Assembly: GCA_020343595.1 (NCBI GenBank)
Contig: CP070802.1
Coordinates: 506,167 to 565,011 of the forward strand
Direction: 5' to 3'
DNA: 58,845 nucleotides
Source of the DNA: Caldifarciminota bacterium
Lineage (GTDB): Bacteria > Hydrothermota > Tepidihabitantia > SM23-42
In this document: positions 27,211-35,888 of the stretch, one piece after another
How the letters are laid out: every line of letters begins with the position of its first letter
Numbering within the stretch: the first letter of the stretch is position 1
Program-made: the position numbers and the translations under genes
Notes under the pieces: generated by a model
Databases searched by the model: none
What the model was told of the DNA's origin: nothing
Seen by the model: the letters and a program-made list of their open reading frames with translations, nothing else

Positions 27211-27246
27211 GCAAAAAAAATAAAGCCCCCTTCCGGGGGCTTTATT
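27211..27246 (-). terminator. Intrinsic terminator of the first cold-shock gene
   Basis: Stem AATAAAGCCCCC (27219-27230) pairs with GGGGGCTTTATT (27235-27246), loop of four bases, followed on the minus strand by a run of eight Ts. It lies about 15 bp after the cold-shock stop at 27261. Confidence 0.92.
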
Positions 27247-27260
27247 CAGTTTATAGTGTA

Positions 27261-27464
27261 TTATGCAAGTTCGACTTTTGTTGCTTTGTCCCCTTTTGGG
27301 GATTGGGTAATCTCAAACTTAACTCTCTCGCCTTCTCTAAGGGACCGATAACCCTCACCCGCGATATCAGCGTAGTGCACAAAAACATCACCGGTTCCGT
27401 CTTCTTTCTCGATGAATCCGTACCCTTTCCTGCTATCGAACCATTTCACCTTTCCATACACCAT
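27261..27464 (-). CDS. Cold-shock protein (CspA family), copy 1
   Basis: A 67-residue OB-fold RNA chaperone. The start is the ATG at 27464 behind AAAGGAG, giving MVYGKVKWFDSRKGYGFIEK. RNP1 (KGYGFIE) and RNP2 (VFVHY) are intact and the C-terminus ends ATKVELA. It is 67 residues like CspA. A second copy is at 56617-56820 and the tail of a third is at the right window edge; copies 1 and 2 have nearly the same leader and promoter (see findings). Confidence 0.96.
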   Translation of the reverse strand: MVYGKVKWFDSRKGYGFIEKEDGTGDVFVHYADIAGEGYRSLREGERVKFEITQSPKGDKATKVELA

Positions 27465-27545
27465 ATTTTCTCCTTTCAAGTCCACATTTATTGAGGGTTG
27501 CGAATATGAATATTCTGCGGTACCTCCAACAAATCATGCGACTCA
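27465..27545 (-). promoter_or_regulatory. Conserved 5' leader of cold-shock gene 1
   Basis: An untranslated leader of about 80 nt whose ATG-proximal 65 nt closely match the leader of the copy at 56617-56820, including CTCAATRAA, GAATAYTCATATTC and the TTGAAAGGAGAAA ribosome site. Conservation beyond the ribosome site suggests an RNA structure that could respond to temperature. Confidence 0.6.
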
Positions 27546-27550
27546 ATGCA

Positions 27551-27578
27551 ATTATACCAATTTAATAAAACTTGTCAA
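27551..27578 (-). promoter_or_regulatory. Promoter of cold-shock gene 1
   Basis: On the minus strand, TTGACA (27573-27578) and TATAAT (27551-27556) are 16 bp apart, both perfect consensus. The -10 box lies 87 bp from the ATG, implying a leader of about 80 nt. Confidence 0.8.
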
Positions 27579-27610
27579 TACAAAATCTCACGTCTTTCGA
27601 GCCTCGATGA

Positions 27611-27638
27611 TTGACAAGCAAAACAGCCCGGATATACT
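27611..27638 (+). promoter_or_regulatory. Predicted plus-strand promoter upstream of glycosyltransferase-like gene
   Basis: TTGACA (27611-27616) and TATACT (27633-27638) lie 16 bp apart and point right. An imperfect dyad follows at 27640-27660 (AACCGGTTA and TTAACGGTT), at the expected transcription start. The next well-supported gene starts only at 28013, so the leader would be about 370 nt. Confidence 0.6.
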
Positions 27639-27639
27639 C

Positions 27640-28012
27640 AACCGGTTATCGTTAACGGTTCAATGTTCTGCAAATTTGTCTGTGGTATCTTCAAAGATCG
27701 ACCAGGCAGATAAGAGAACAACCAATAAAGAGCAAAATGACCAACTGTTCAAGCAAAACGGTTACAACGATAGTAGATACTACTATTAATCCCGCTCTGC
27801 CGGGCCTGCTGGTTTTGGAATGACAAACGTGCTAATGGACTTGCAAAATGCTCACTTCGAAGGAATTATCTGCGGCTGGGCAATACTGCTTGTATGTCCG
27901 ACCAAATAGTATGAAATGGCACCCACAACGAAAGATTTCTCGGATCTCATTACTCATAACGTGTGCCCTTGTCCTGTTATCTCCTCTTCTATCGCCCTGC
28001 GAGGAGGACAAA
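27640..28012 (+). other. Long untranslated region before the glycosyltransferase-like gene
   Basis: The 373 bases hold the dyad at 27640-27660 and two small overlapping reading frames (27737-27823, 28 residues; 27820-27909, 29 residues, joined by ATGA), neither with a clear ribosome site. A hydrophobic in-frame extension of the downstream gene also falls here (see its entry). No RNA gene or known riboswitch is recognised. Confidence 0.4.
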
Positions 28013-28939
28013 ATGAGCAATAAAAGCAATATCGTCTTCACTACCGTTGCCTACCCGATAGAATGGTCAGAGGCAAACGCATTGCTTCTCATCGAGAGCA
28101 TACGCAGTTTCGGAGGTGGCCTGTCACGATCTCCGATCTGGTGCTTTGTACCGGACTTCGGTCCAAAGCCATCCAAAGCATTCAAAGAGAAGATGGCGGT
28201 ATTGAATGCCGAATTGATTTCCTTCGAGATCGAGCGCGATATTGCACGGTTCTTTTTCGCTGCTGACATCCGGGCCGCGGCACTCGCCGAATCGATGGCT
28301 GTGAGCAGAACAGATATTCTTGTCTGGTTGAGTTCGAATACGATAATATTGAAGGAACCTGGCGATTTTCTGCTCGCCGACGACAGAGACCTCGGATACC
28401 GGCCCGTTCATCACACCAATATTGGATCCATCTACGACGAACCGATCGATGCATTCTGGTCGTCAGTATATGAACATTGCGAAGTACCTGAAGACCGTAT
28501 ATTCCCGATGAAAACACATGTCGATAATAATATCACGAGACCATACTTCAACGCCGGGATGCTCGTGCTGCGTCCACAAAGAGGTCTGTTTAGCGCGTGG
28601 CGGGACAAATTCTTCCGCGTCTACAGAGCACCAGAATACGCCGAACTCTACGAAAACGACGAACGGTATGCCATATTCATTCACCAGGCGCTTTTATCAG
28701 GTATCATCCTCTCGAATTTTGGACCTGACGAAATCCAGGAGTTGCCTCCCAACTACAATTACCCCCTGCATCTATATAAAGAGGACGTTACATCACACCG
28801 CCCATTGAGCATTGACGAACTGATCATTGTACGGCATGAAGGTTTCAATAGAATTCCTGAATGGATCGATAAAATACCAGGTGGTGAGCAGTTTAAGCAC
28901 TGGTTTGCTGATCGAAGGAAATCTAATCAACGCAAATAA
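28013..28939 (+). CDS. Glycosyltransferase-like (GT-A fold) protein
   Basis: A 308-residue protein with nucleotide-sugar-transferase style segments: FTTVAYPIEWSEANALLLIESIRSFG, SRTDILVWLSSNTIIL, and ARPYFNAG-like NITRPYFNAGMLVLRPQRG near the middle. No clear DxD is seen. AGGAGG five bases ahead of the ATG at 28013 makes this the likely start. The frame is open upstream to 27848, and a start at 27911 would add a hydrophobic signal-like stretch (ISLLITCALVLLSPLLS) but has no ribosome site. The family is weakly recognised; the sugar and acceptor are unknown. Confidence 0.5.
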   Translation: MSNKSNIVFTTVAYPIEWSEANALLLIESIRSFGGGLSRSPIWCFVPDFGPKPSKAFKEKMAVLNAELISFEIERDIARFFFAADIRAAALAESMAVSRTDILVWLSSNTIILKEPGDFLLADDRDLGYRPVHHTNIGSIYDEPIDAFWSSVYEHCEVPEDRIFPMKTHVDNNITRPYFNAGMLVLRPQRGLFSAWRDKFFRVYRAPEYAELYENDERYAIFIHQALLSGIILSNFGPDEIQELPPNYNYPLHLYKEDVTSHRPLSIDELIIVRHEGFNRIPEWIDKIPGGEQFKHWFADRRKSNQRK

Positions 28940-29000
28940 GCAGAATTTCACAGTTTGGTGGCTGATAGAATATTTGTACTGATTCTTGTGTGCAATTATC

Positions 29001-29747
29001 ATGAGAAGATACGCGGCAATATCTGACATACACGGTAACCGATGGGCACTCGAGGCGGTTCTCAGAGACATCGAGAATCGAGGCATTGGGTACATCATCA
29101 ACCTCGGTGATTCGCTCTACGGCCCACTCGATCCTTCAACCACTGCGGAAATGCTCATGCAGCGGAGCATACCATCAGTTCTCGGTAACGAGGATAGATT
29201 AATATCGAAGCCCGGTGATCCGGACATATCGCCCATCCTGCGTTATGTCTTGGATAGTCTCAGCACAGAGCAAGTCAAATGGCTGCAGAAAATGCCGGCA
29301 ACGAGAATCATAAATGATACTCTGTTCGCGTGCCATGCTACACCCCGTTCAGATAGCGAGTACTTCTTCTGGGATTTCCATCGCGGTAATTTAGTACCGC
29401 GCAGCCGTGAGGATATGAGTTTGATGACAAAGAGTATCGAGCATCCCGCTCTCCTGTGCGGTCATGACCATGTCGCCGGATCAGTAACGTTGGATAGTGG
29501 ATTATTTGTTGCTAATCCGGGTAGCGTCGGACTACCCGCATACGTGGACGACATCCCATATCCGCATGTGATGCAGAACGGATCACCACATGCGCGCTAC
29601 GCGATTATCAGTGAAGACCACGGAGAATGGAATGCCGAACATGTCTTGCTGGATTACGACTGGGAAGCAGCTGCAATAAAAGCTGCACAAAACGGACGCC
29701 AAGACTGGGCATCCTGGCTCAGAACCGGTAAAATCGGCGCAGATTGA
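29001..29747 (+). CDS. Metallophosphoesterase (YfcE/MJ0936-like)
   Basis: A 248-residue calcineurin-like phosphoesterase with the metal motifs SDIHGN (residues 8-13), NLGDSLYG, LGNED and, in the C-terminal half, CHATP, CGHDHV and NPGSVGLP. The start at ATG 29001 is preferred to the TTG at 28986. Likely substrates are phosphodiesters or nucleotides. Its stop codon lies inside the -35 box of the next gene's promoter. Confidence 0.9.
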   Translation: MRRYAAISDIHGNRWALEAVLRDIENRGIGYIINLGDSLYGPLDPSTTAEMLMQRSIPSVLGNEDRLISKPGDPDISPILRYVLDSLSTEQVKWLQKMPATRIINDTLFACHATPRSDSEYFFWDFHRGNLVPRSREDMSLMTKSIEHPALLCGHDHVAGSVTLDSGLFVANPGSVGLPAYVDDIPYPHVMQNGSPHARYAIISEDHGEWNAEHVLLDYDWEAAAIKAAQNGRQDWASWLRTGKIGAD

Positions 29748-29783
29748 CACACATATACACATCACTATAATGTATATAGGAGG
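29744..29783 (+). promoter_or_regulatory. Promoter and ribosome site of the M6-type metalloprotease gene
   Basis: TTGACA (29744-29749) and TATAAT (29766-29771) are 16 bp apart, both perfect consensus, with AGGAGG at 29778-29783 and ATG at 29790. Because the ribosome site is so close to the -10 box, the leader would be short. Confidence 0.82.
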
Positions 29784-29789
29784 CATTGT

Positions 29790-31874
29790 ATGATGAAAAA
29801 TGAGCGATATATATTGGTATTTACTGCCCTCCTCGTCATGACCCAACCAGTAGTCACCCAGAAGTTGCCCGAGGGATTCACCAGACGCGGAGATGTGATA
29901 CTACCCCTGCAGCGCGAAATGGAAATCGAAACCCTGAGACATCCTGATAGCAGCGCCCTTCAAACAAGGGTCAAACAGTTGCAGGGTCAGGCAGGCGGAA
30001 TAGTGATCTGCTTTCAATGGCAAAACCGGATGGCAGACACGATCAGTCACACACCGCAGGATTACGCGCAGATCTTCTTCTCGACTGGCATCTACCCGAC
30101 CGGAAGCCTCAATGATTATTTTCTTGAGAATTCATGCGGGTCATTTTCGATCTATGGTGATGTCACGCAGTGGTATACGTCACCATATAACTACAATATT
30201 TCAGGTCAATACGGTTGGATGGAACAGGCCGTCCAGATGGCTGACCCCGATGTCGATTTCTCGCAATACGACTCAGACAACGATGGCATCGTGGACATCG
30301 CCTACCTTCTTCATGCCGGACCGGCAGGTGAGGAAACGATGGACCCGAACGACCCGTGGTCCTGGGCATGGACCGGCGGTGCGGGTATCCCGACCAATGA
30401 TGGTGTAATCATCGACGCTTACACGTTACAGCCCGAAGAACACGGCGATGGTAGCATTATGGGTATTGCTGTAACGCGCCACGAGTCGGGGCACATCCTT
30501 GCCCAGTTCCCCGATCTCTATGACTATGATGACAAACTGGACACGACAACATACTACACACCAAACGATTGGAACGATCATCCAGTTCAGGATTGGTGCG
30601 CCATGGGCTACGGCGGCTATGGACTATTCTCGTATCGCTATGGACCCGGACCGGCAGAGCATCCCACCCACTACTGTGGACTCTTCAAGACAATGGTTGG
30701 CTGGAACGATCCCATAATCCTCGAGCAATCTCAACCCGGCGTGACCGTATTCTCCATCGAGACCCATGATTCTGCCAGCCTCTACAAAATACCAATTAAC
30801 GGTTCAGAATGGGAATATTTTTTAGTCGAGAATCGCCATTCGCAGCATCCGGGGCTTTTTGACCACATTGATTCAGACTACTCAGCTTTCTTCACGTTCT
30901 TCACCCCGGGACCAAATCCACTGGACTCGGGGCTCATCATTACCCATGTCGACGAGGCGATGTCAAATTACAGTTACTGGGGATTCAATGATGGAACACC
31001 GAGCAAGCCTCACTACGGCGGGGCGATCGAAGATGCCGGTTATGACCCCCAGACGCCATGGGATAGCACCGAATACGCCGAATTCTGGTATCCTTATGAA
31101 TGTCAGGTTGGAGCAGCGTTCTCATTGGAGGACGGTCAGATCTCGTTCACGCCACGCACCACACCCGATACTGATGGCTATACTGGATACAGCGGGATAT
31201 GGATCACCAACATCAGCCGTTCCGGAGGGGTGATGACTTTCGATTTCTACTGGGAAGGAGACCCGCCCGTTTTCGCCCATGTATTCCGCTGGCCTGACAC
31301 GATATTTACCGGACCATACGGAGTCGAAGCCCTGATCCTCGATACGTTCGGAATAATCACCGATTCACTCTACTATCAGATCAACAATACGGGATTCATC
31401 CCCGTGGCACATGATAGCGTCGAGGGTGACACCCAATACTGGTATTCCATTCCGTACACGGCCTCACTTGGAGATTCAATCGAGTACTACATCGCGGCGA
31501 CCGACAGCGCAATGAACAGACAAACATCCGGTTTATATGCATTCCGTATTGCTGAGACCGGTATCGAAGATTCATATACCGATATCGGTGTAGATAAGCA
31601 TTTCTATTTCTACCCGATCAGCCCCAATCCGGCTATAAGACAGACGGACATCCAGTACAATCTCACAAAGGCTTCGAATGCGAGTCTGAGAATATACAAT
31701 AGCCTCGGCGTGCATATAAAGACGCTCACCGATGGATATCACGATGCCGGAGTTCATCACCGGTACTGGGATGGAAAAGATAAACAAGGCAGAGCAGTCG
31801 CAAGCGGGATCTACTTTTGTCGATTAGAGGTCGGAGGACGTTCTCAGGTGCATCGGTTGATCCTTTTGAAATGA
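29790..31874 (+). CDS. Secreted M6-type metalloprotease with sorting domain
   Basis: A 694-residue protein with signal peptide (about 5-24). After a propeptide of about 70 residues comes the catalytic region with HESGH (H231, E232, H235) followed by FPDLYDYDD, the extended zinc-binding pattern of M6 (immune inhibitor A) proteases. Long FTFFTPGPNP and Ig-like parts follow. The C-terminal 90 residues form the sorting module: FYPISPNPAIRQTDIQYNL, YNSLGVHIKTL, YWDGKDKQGRAVASGIYFCRLEV. It has its own strong promoter, unlike most genes here, and probably degrades external protein for the cell. Confidence 0.9.
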   Translation: MMKNERYILVFTALLVMTQPVVTQKLPEGFTRRGDVILPLQREMEIETLRHPDSSALQTRVKQLQGQAGGIVICFQWQNRMADTISHTPQDYAQIFFSTGIYPTGSLNDYFLENSCGSFSIYGDVTQWYTSPYNYNISGQYGWMEQAVQMADPDVDFSQYDSDNDGIVDIAYLLHAGPAGEETMDPNDPWSWAWTGGAGIPTNDGVIIDAYTLQPEEHGDGSIMGIAVTRHESGHILAQFPDLYDYDDKLDTTTYYTPNDWNDHPVQDWCAMGYGGYGLFSYRYGPGPAEHPTHYCGLFKTMVGWNDPIILEQSQPGVTVFSIETHDSASLYKIPINGSEWEYFLVENRHSQHPGLFDHIDSDYSAFFTFFTPGPNPLDSGLIITHVDEAMSNYSYWGFNDGTPSKPHYGGAIEDAGYDPQTPWDSTEYAEFWYPYECQVGAAFSLEDGQISFTPRTTPDTDGYTGYSGIWITNISRSGGVMTFDFYWEGDPPVFAHVFRWPDTIFTGPYGVEALILDTFGIITDSLYYQINNTGFIPVAHDSVEGDTQYWYSIPYTASLGDSIEYYIAATDSAMNRQTSGLYAFRIAETGIEDSYTDIGVDKHFYFYPISPNPAIRQTDIQYNLTKASNASLRIYNSLGVHIKTLTDGYHDAGVHHRYWDGKDKQGRAVASGIYFCRLEVGGRSQVHRLILLK

Positions 31875-31945
31875 ATTCAGCCGTACATGCGGGTGCCGGC
31901 TCGATCACCTGAGGGCAAAATAAATTAAAACTGAAAGGAATAACC

Positions 31946-32287
31946 ATGAATAATGATTCCGGAAAGCTGGGAGAGAAATTGTCACGTGTCCTTGCTCTCC
32001 AAAACATCATTGAGTACCAGACAAATGCCGTAGTCAGCAGCGAAATAATGAACAAGAAAACAGGCACGGTCACCGTCTTTGCCTTCGACCGTGGACAAGG
32101 GCTGAGCGAGCATACTGCTCCGTTTGATGCGCTCGTCTATATATTCGATGGTGCTTCAGAAATTACGATCTCAGGCAAGAGACATACCTTGAGAGCAGGG
32201 GAGATGATAGTCATGCCGGCGAATGAACCACATGCCCTCAAGGCGGTTGAGAGGTTCAAGATGCTGCTCGTGATGTTGAAATCGTGA
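31946..32287 (+). CDS. Cupin-domain protein
   Basis: A 113-residue small cupin. Motif 1 runs around EHTAPFDALVYIFDGASEITISGKRH and motif 2 around LRAGEMIVMPANEPHAL, giving His and Glu metal ligands. A GGAA ribosome site lies before the ATG. It follows the M6-type gene by 71 bp in the same direction. Confidence 0.86.
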   Translation: MNNDSGKLGEKLSRVLALQNIIEYQTNAVVSSEIMNKKTGTVTVFAFDRGQGLSEHTAPFDALVYIFDGASEITISGKRHTLRAGEMIVMPANEPHALKAVERFKMLLVMLKS

Positions 32288-32498
32288 CATTCCCCCGGCA
32301 ATACCTGCCCCTGACACTACCTAACCCTTCCTCCAGCGCAACCTGGCCCAGACGCATATCGACCGAAATAGGTGCTCCAGCCCTACAGACCTCGACCCAC
32401 CCCCACATATACAATTGCACATATGCACATGTATCAATATGTCGATTGGGGTAAAGACGTGACCGTGGCATGGAATCAGACCGATGGAATAGTGTACC

Positions 32499-33704
32499 CT
32501 ACAGAAACATCGTTATTGCCAGCACCAGAATGACCGTACCAACAATATCACCAAGGCTTGTCACAAATGGTATGACCGAGTTAGAGGGATCGACCCTGAT
32601 CTTGTAAGACAGCGAAGCGGTGAAGAAATCGAGAAAAAAGACTATCAGTGTGATCGCCAGAATGGCAAAAAGGTTAATGAAGAAGAGTGGCATAATCGGT
32701 ACAATAGGTATGCCGAAAAGGTCAGCCCCGAACTTCGTTATTAGTGTGACGAGTGGTGAGATAACGAGAGCCAGCGCAACCGCTCCGATGAAATTCTTTA
32801 TCATATAATCGTTCATGCGGTATGGTTTCACGTACCCGAGATGTAACCCAGACGAAAATCGTGCGCCGAAGATACCACCAATACTACCGGCTTTTGCGAT
32901 GATCTGCGGAATGAGAATGAGCAAGCCGGGTACAAGGTAGAATTTTTCGTACTGCCAGTGTAGATATATACCGGCAAGGACCCCCAGCATCGTGCAGACG
33001 AAAAGGATCGGGATACTTTGCTTGAGGATGCTGAGCAGTTTGTACCTGGAAGGCATCCTTTTGATGATCATTGGTACCGCGGGTATCAATAGAAGGCTCC
33101 ATGCCTCGTCGATCTTCAGCCGTAGGACAATATCCGCAGCGATGAAAACCACGGCCACGGTGATGACATCACCCACCATGCCGATGATCGGAGCAACGAT
33201 ATTGTCTGGATCGAGGCGTCTATTAAATGCAAAATAGGTGAGCGTAACGGTGAACGGAATGAGCACCAGCGAAGCCATTGCTGAAGCGAGGATTGCGATC
33301 AACAGCATGTTCACCAGCGGTATGCTTGGGAGGTCGAAGATGTGACACACAAGACGCGCGAACAAACCGATAACAAGTGAGACCATCAATGAAAGCGAAA
33401 ACCCGGCACCTATGTTGCTCAAATTGAATTTGTTGAGCGAAAATCTTCTGCCAATGAGACCGAGATGAAGAGACGCCGAGATTCGCGAGCCCAACGCAGT
33501 TCCGATATTGCCTCTTAGACCCATTACCGCCGGCACAAGGATTATCAAACCAGGGATAAGATCGAGCCGTTCGTGCATCTTTCCCAGTATCGAGCCAGCG
33601 AAGAGTTCGCCTATCGATGTGAGTATGACAACAGGCGTAGCCTGAAGAAGAATCTCGGAAATTATCCGCCTATTTCGACGTTTCCTTTTTCGCGCCTTTG
33701 ACAT
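32499..33704 (-). CDS. SLC41/MgtE-type divalent cation transporter
   Basis: A 401-residue membrane protein with two homologous halves, each starting with PGLIILVPAVMGLRGNIGTALGSRISASLHLG or PGLLILIPQIIAKAGSIGGIFGARFSSGLHLG and containing DPDNIVAPIIGMVGD or DPSNSVIPFVTSLGD, the hallmark of the MgtE/SLC41 membrane domain (about ten helices). It carries Mg2+ or another divalent ion. The cytoplasmic N and CBS domains of classical MgtE are missing. The start is set at 33704 (MSKARKRKRR), overlapping the previous gene's end by 35 bp; an ATG at 33743 is also in frame. Confidence 0.9.
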   Translation of the reverse strand: MSKARKRKRRNRRIISEILLQATPVVILTSIGELFAGSILGKMHERLDLIPGLIILVPAVMGLRGNIGTALGSRISASLHLGLIGRRFSLNKFNLSNIGAGFSLSLMVSLVIGLFARLVCHIFDLPSIPLVNMLLIAILASAMASLVLIPFTVTLTYFAFNRRLDPDNIVAPIIGMVGDVITVAVVFIAADIVLRLKIDEAWSLLLIPAVPMIIKRMPSRYKLLSILKQSIPILFVCTMLGVLAGIYLHWQYEKFYLVPGLLILIPQIIAKAGSIGGIFGARFSSGLHLGYVKPYRMNDYMIKNFIGAVALALVISPLVTLITKFGADLFGIPIVPIMPLFFINLFAILAITLIVFFLDFFTASLSYKIRVDPSNSVIPFVTSLGDIVGTVILVLAITMFL

Positions 33705-34269
33705 AGTCCTGCATCTTTCGCGTAGCAGCGTCTCTTCCCTCAACTATAACGATATCGCCGTTCTGCAGTTTCTTGCCGCCGGGAGGATCAAGCGTCCATT
33801 CATTCTCACGACGGATTGCGATCACTCTAAATCCGGCGTCCGGGTCCATTTTGATTTCGTCAAGTTTCTTCCCATCGATCTTGGACCCTTCGCCCACAAT
33901 ATGCCTTGTCATCCTGATATCCTTACGAGAGTAAGCTATCTTTATTATCGGATGCACGCCCACGTTTCTGACAGCAATTTCAATCAAGTCATCGATACCG
34001 TCAGATATCTCCTTGATCGCAACTCCGATCTGCAGGATATTCGCGATCTGAGGGATATCTTCTTTCGCTGATCTCGAAAGACGCGCCACCATTAGCGCCT
34101 CTTTTCTCAACTGATAATCCAGTTCCTTGATCTCTGCCTTAACCCTGAAAGCCTCCTGCGCCAGTTCAAGATTATCCTCCAGTACTGCTGCATAACCAAG
34201 GTCAACGATCAACTGGCTGTATTTACGAAGTAAAATCAGGATTTCCTTCAGGTTCTTTGTCTTGGCCAT
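33670..34269 (-). CDS. PhoU-like/TrkA-C regulatory protein of the cation transporter
   Basis: A 199-residue protein with a helical PhoU-like N-terminal part (residues 1-110: LVDLGYAAVLEDNLELAQEAFRVKAEIKEL, DIPQIANILQIGVAIKEISDGIDDLIEIA) and a TrkA-C (RCK-C) domain from about 118 (RHIVGEGSKIDGKKL, IRRENEWTLDPPGGKKLQNGDIVIVEG). It is coupled to the following transporter gene and probably senses nucleotide or ion levels for it. Confidence 0.88.
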   Translation of the reverse strand: MAKTKNLKEILILLRKYSQLIVDLGYAAVLEDNLELAQEAFRVKAEIKELDYQLRKEALMVARLSRSAKEDIPQIANILQIGVAIKEISDGIDDLIEIAVRNVGVHPIIKIAYSRKDIRMTRHIVGEGSKIDGKKLDEIKMDPDAGFRVIAIRRENEWTLDPPGGKKLQNGDIVIVEGRDAATRKMQDYVKGAKKETSK

Positions 34270-34296
34270 ATGACCTCCTTATCGATGGGGCCGTCC

Positions 34297-35076
34297 TCAT
34301 AACCCGATCTCCTTGAGAATATTCTTAAAGCGCGTATCACTTACCATGTGATCCGCGACAACCTTGTTTTCGTATATAATAGAAAATACAGCATATGGCG
34401 TCGGCGCGGCCTGCGCATCTCTCGCGCTTTTCAATTCAACCTCTTTCATTTTTATACCCCGTTTCTTTGCAGTCTCGATCATCTCACTCAAAGATTTGCC
34501 GACATAAGGGCATTGATCTGCCCATATGATCGTTAATCCTCTACCATATCTTTTTACCCTCTTTTCGAAATCGGTTGGGAATTTCGGATCGGGCGCGCTC
34601 TTAATCAGTTTCTTAACCATTAGTTCATTATCTGGTGGTGATGTATCGACCAATTTAAAGCCGACCTTTGTAAAAAGATCTCTCCTCGCAATGAATGTTC
34701 CTTTGGGGCTGCTGCGGGTGAGTACTGCAACGCCAAGCATATTGTTCTTCCTGGCATCCTTCAGACACTCATCGAGCAGCATCTTACCGTAACCTTTATG
34801 CTGAATGCTCTTCGGGTATGTCCAGATGCAGTGAATTATCATATACCCTTTGCCCTTTATTGCCCGCCAGGCTTTCGCTCCCGGAGCATATTCAATGAAT
34901 CCTATCCACTTGTCATCATTCGTGGCTAGTAGTCTATACCTCAGTCCTTCAGCTAATCTCTTCTTCAACCAATCTGTCTTAGTAATGTAACCTGGATGCT
35001 TTCGGTTCTGCAGAAAACAGTGCCCGTAGTCATATAGATTGCTTTTATTGATGTCGACTATACGGACCTTCCGCAT
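34297..35076 (-). CDS. GNAT acetyltransferase fused to YoaP-like domain
   Basis: A 259-residue protein. The GNAT part (about 1-140) has WTYPKSIQHKGYGKMLLDECLKDARKNN with the acetyl-CoA loop HKGYGK; the C-terminal part (about 165-259) matches the YoaP-like thioredoxin-type fold with ADQCPYV. The start is at 35076 (GAGG before it); the longer TTG-led frame to 35094 is unlikely. No function is known beyond putative acetyl transfer. Confidence 0.8.
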   Translation of the reverse strand: MRKVRIVDINKSNLYDYGHCFLQNRKHPGYITKTDWLKKRLAEGLRYRLLATNDDKWIGFIEYAPGAKAWRAIKGKGYMIIHCIWTYPKSIQHKGYGKMLLDECLKDARKNNMLGVAVLTRSSPKGTFIARRDLFTKVGFKLVDTSPPDNELMVKKLIKSAPDPKFPTDFEKRVKRYGRGLTIIWADQCPYVGKSLSEMIETAKKRGIKMKEVELKSARDAQAAPTPYAVFSIIYENKVVADHMVSDTRFKNILKEIGL

Positions 35077-35110
35077 ACACACCTCTCGCCTCAAGACAAA
35101 CTACATACCT

Positions 35111-35584
35111 TCATCTGTTGAGATGAATCTCTTCGAATTCCGCCAGCAAGGTACGCAAACGTTCGGTATTGGCAAGATTGACTGACTGTTTTGCCTTCAT
35201 TGCATACACCAGGATCTGATGGAGCAGTACGACCTTCTTCTCATATTTCCGGTATGCCTCTTTGTCCTTATTATCAGCGACCTTGACGCGTTGCGTCAGG
35301 AAATACTGAGAAGCTATTTCCTGTATATGGTTTGCATGCTCTTCCTTGTTTGTCACCCAGCGAACGATCTGGTTGTAGTTCCTATCTGCTTCTGCTGACA
35401 ACTCTCGAATCATCTGCATTGATCTCTCGATCGTCGTTATGTGCTCCCGGATCATCTCCAGGCGCATCTCGTCACCGTAGACCCCGCAGGGTATTTCACA
35501 GTGCGCGAATGACAGATTTGTACATACTGCGGTTAGCATCAACAAGGCCAGAACAGCATTAAGCTTGTTGGCAACTCTACTCAT
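35111..35584 (-). CDS. sodN: Nickel superoxide dismutase with Sec signal peptide
   Basis: The start is the ATG at 35584 (GGGGG four bases ahead). Residues 1-27 are a Sec signal ending SFA, followed at once by HCEIPCGVYGD, the nickel hook HCxxPCGxY of Ni-SOD with His28, Cys29 and Cys33. After cleavage at Ala27 the mature chain would begin with His, as required for nickel binding. The 157-residue precursor then has the helical bundle (MIREHITTIERSMQMIREL and so on). It removes superoxide outside the cytoplasm. Classical Ni-SOD is cytoplasmic and matured by SodX; no sodX is seen here. Confidence 0.95.
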   Translation of the reverse strand: MSRVANKLNAVLALLMLTAVCTNLSFAHCEIPCGVYGDEMRLEMIREHITTIERSMQMIRELSAEADRNYNQIVRWVTNKEEHANHIQEIASQYFLTQRVKVADNKDKEAYRKYEKKVVLLHQILVYAMKAKQSVNLANTERLRTLLAEFEEIHLNR

Positions 35585-35888
35585 AAAACCCCCTTTTGCA
35601 TATTCCAAGACAAATCAACCAAGACATCGACATCTAAACAAATGTAAGATCACCAACCGGAAGCCTCTTCCACACCTATGGACACATGCTACCATACAAT
35701 ATTACACACATATATGTACATTTCAACCCACCGCGAGCGTCTGCGACTATCGTCATTGGGTTACGGAATGCGCTTCGTGATGGAAAAACGGGCTAGTCGA
35801 TAGACTGCACCAACGCGAGTAACGAGAGAAACCGTCGTTATTCAAGTCTGCCTGTTGACATTCTCTACTCACCAATTAGTATAATTCC
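35585..35888. other. Divergent intergenic region sodN/mgtC
   Basis: A 304-bp region with no reading frame worth calling. It contains the 10-bp palindrome ACATATATGT near 35707 and TTGACA (35855-35860) with TATAAT (35880-35885), 19 bp apart, whose -10 box ends just before the MgtC-like ATG at 35889, which would make that transcript leaderless. A sodN promoter is not clear. No nickel-repressor site was recognised. Confidence 0.4.

Noticed and set aside
27737..27909. Two mini-frames in the leader of the glycosyltransferase-like gene
   Set aside because: No ribosome site, low-complexity content and no homology that I recognise; noted only as context.
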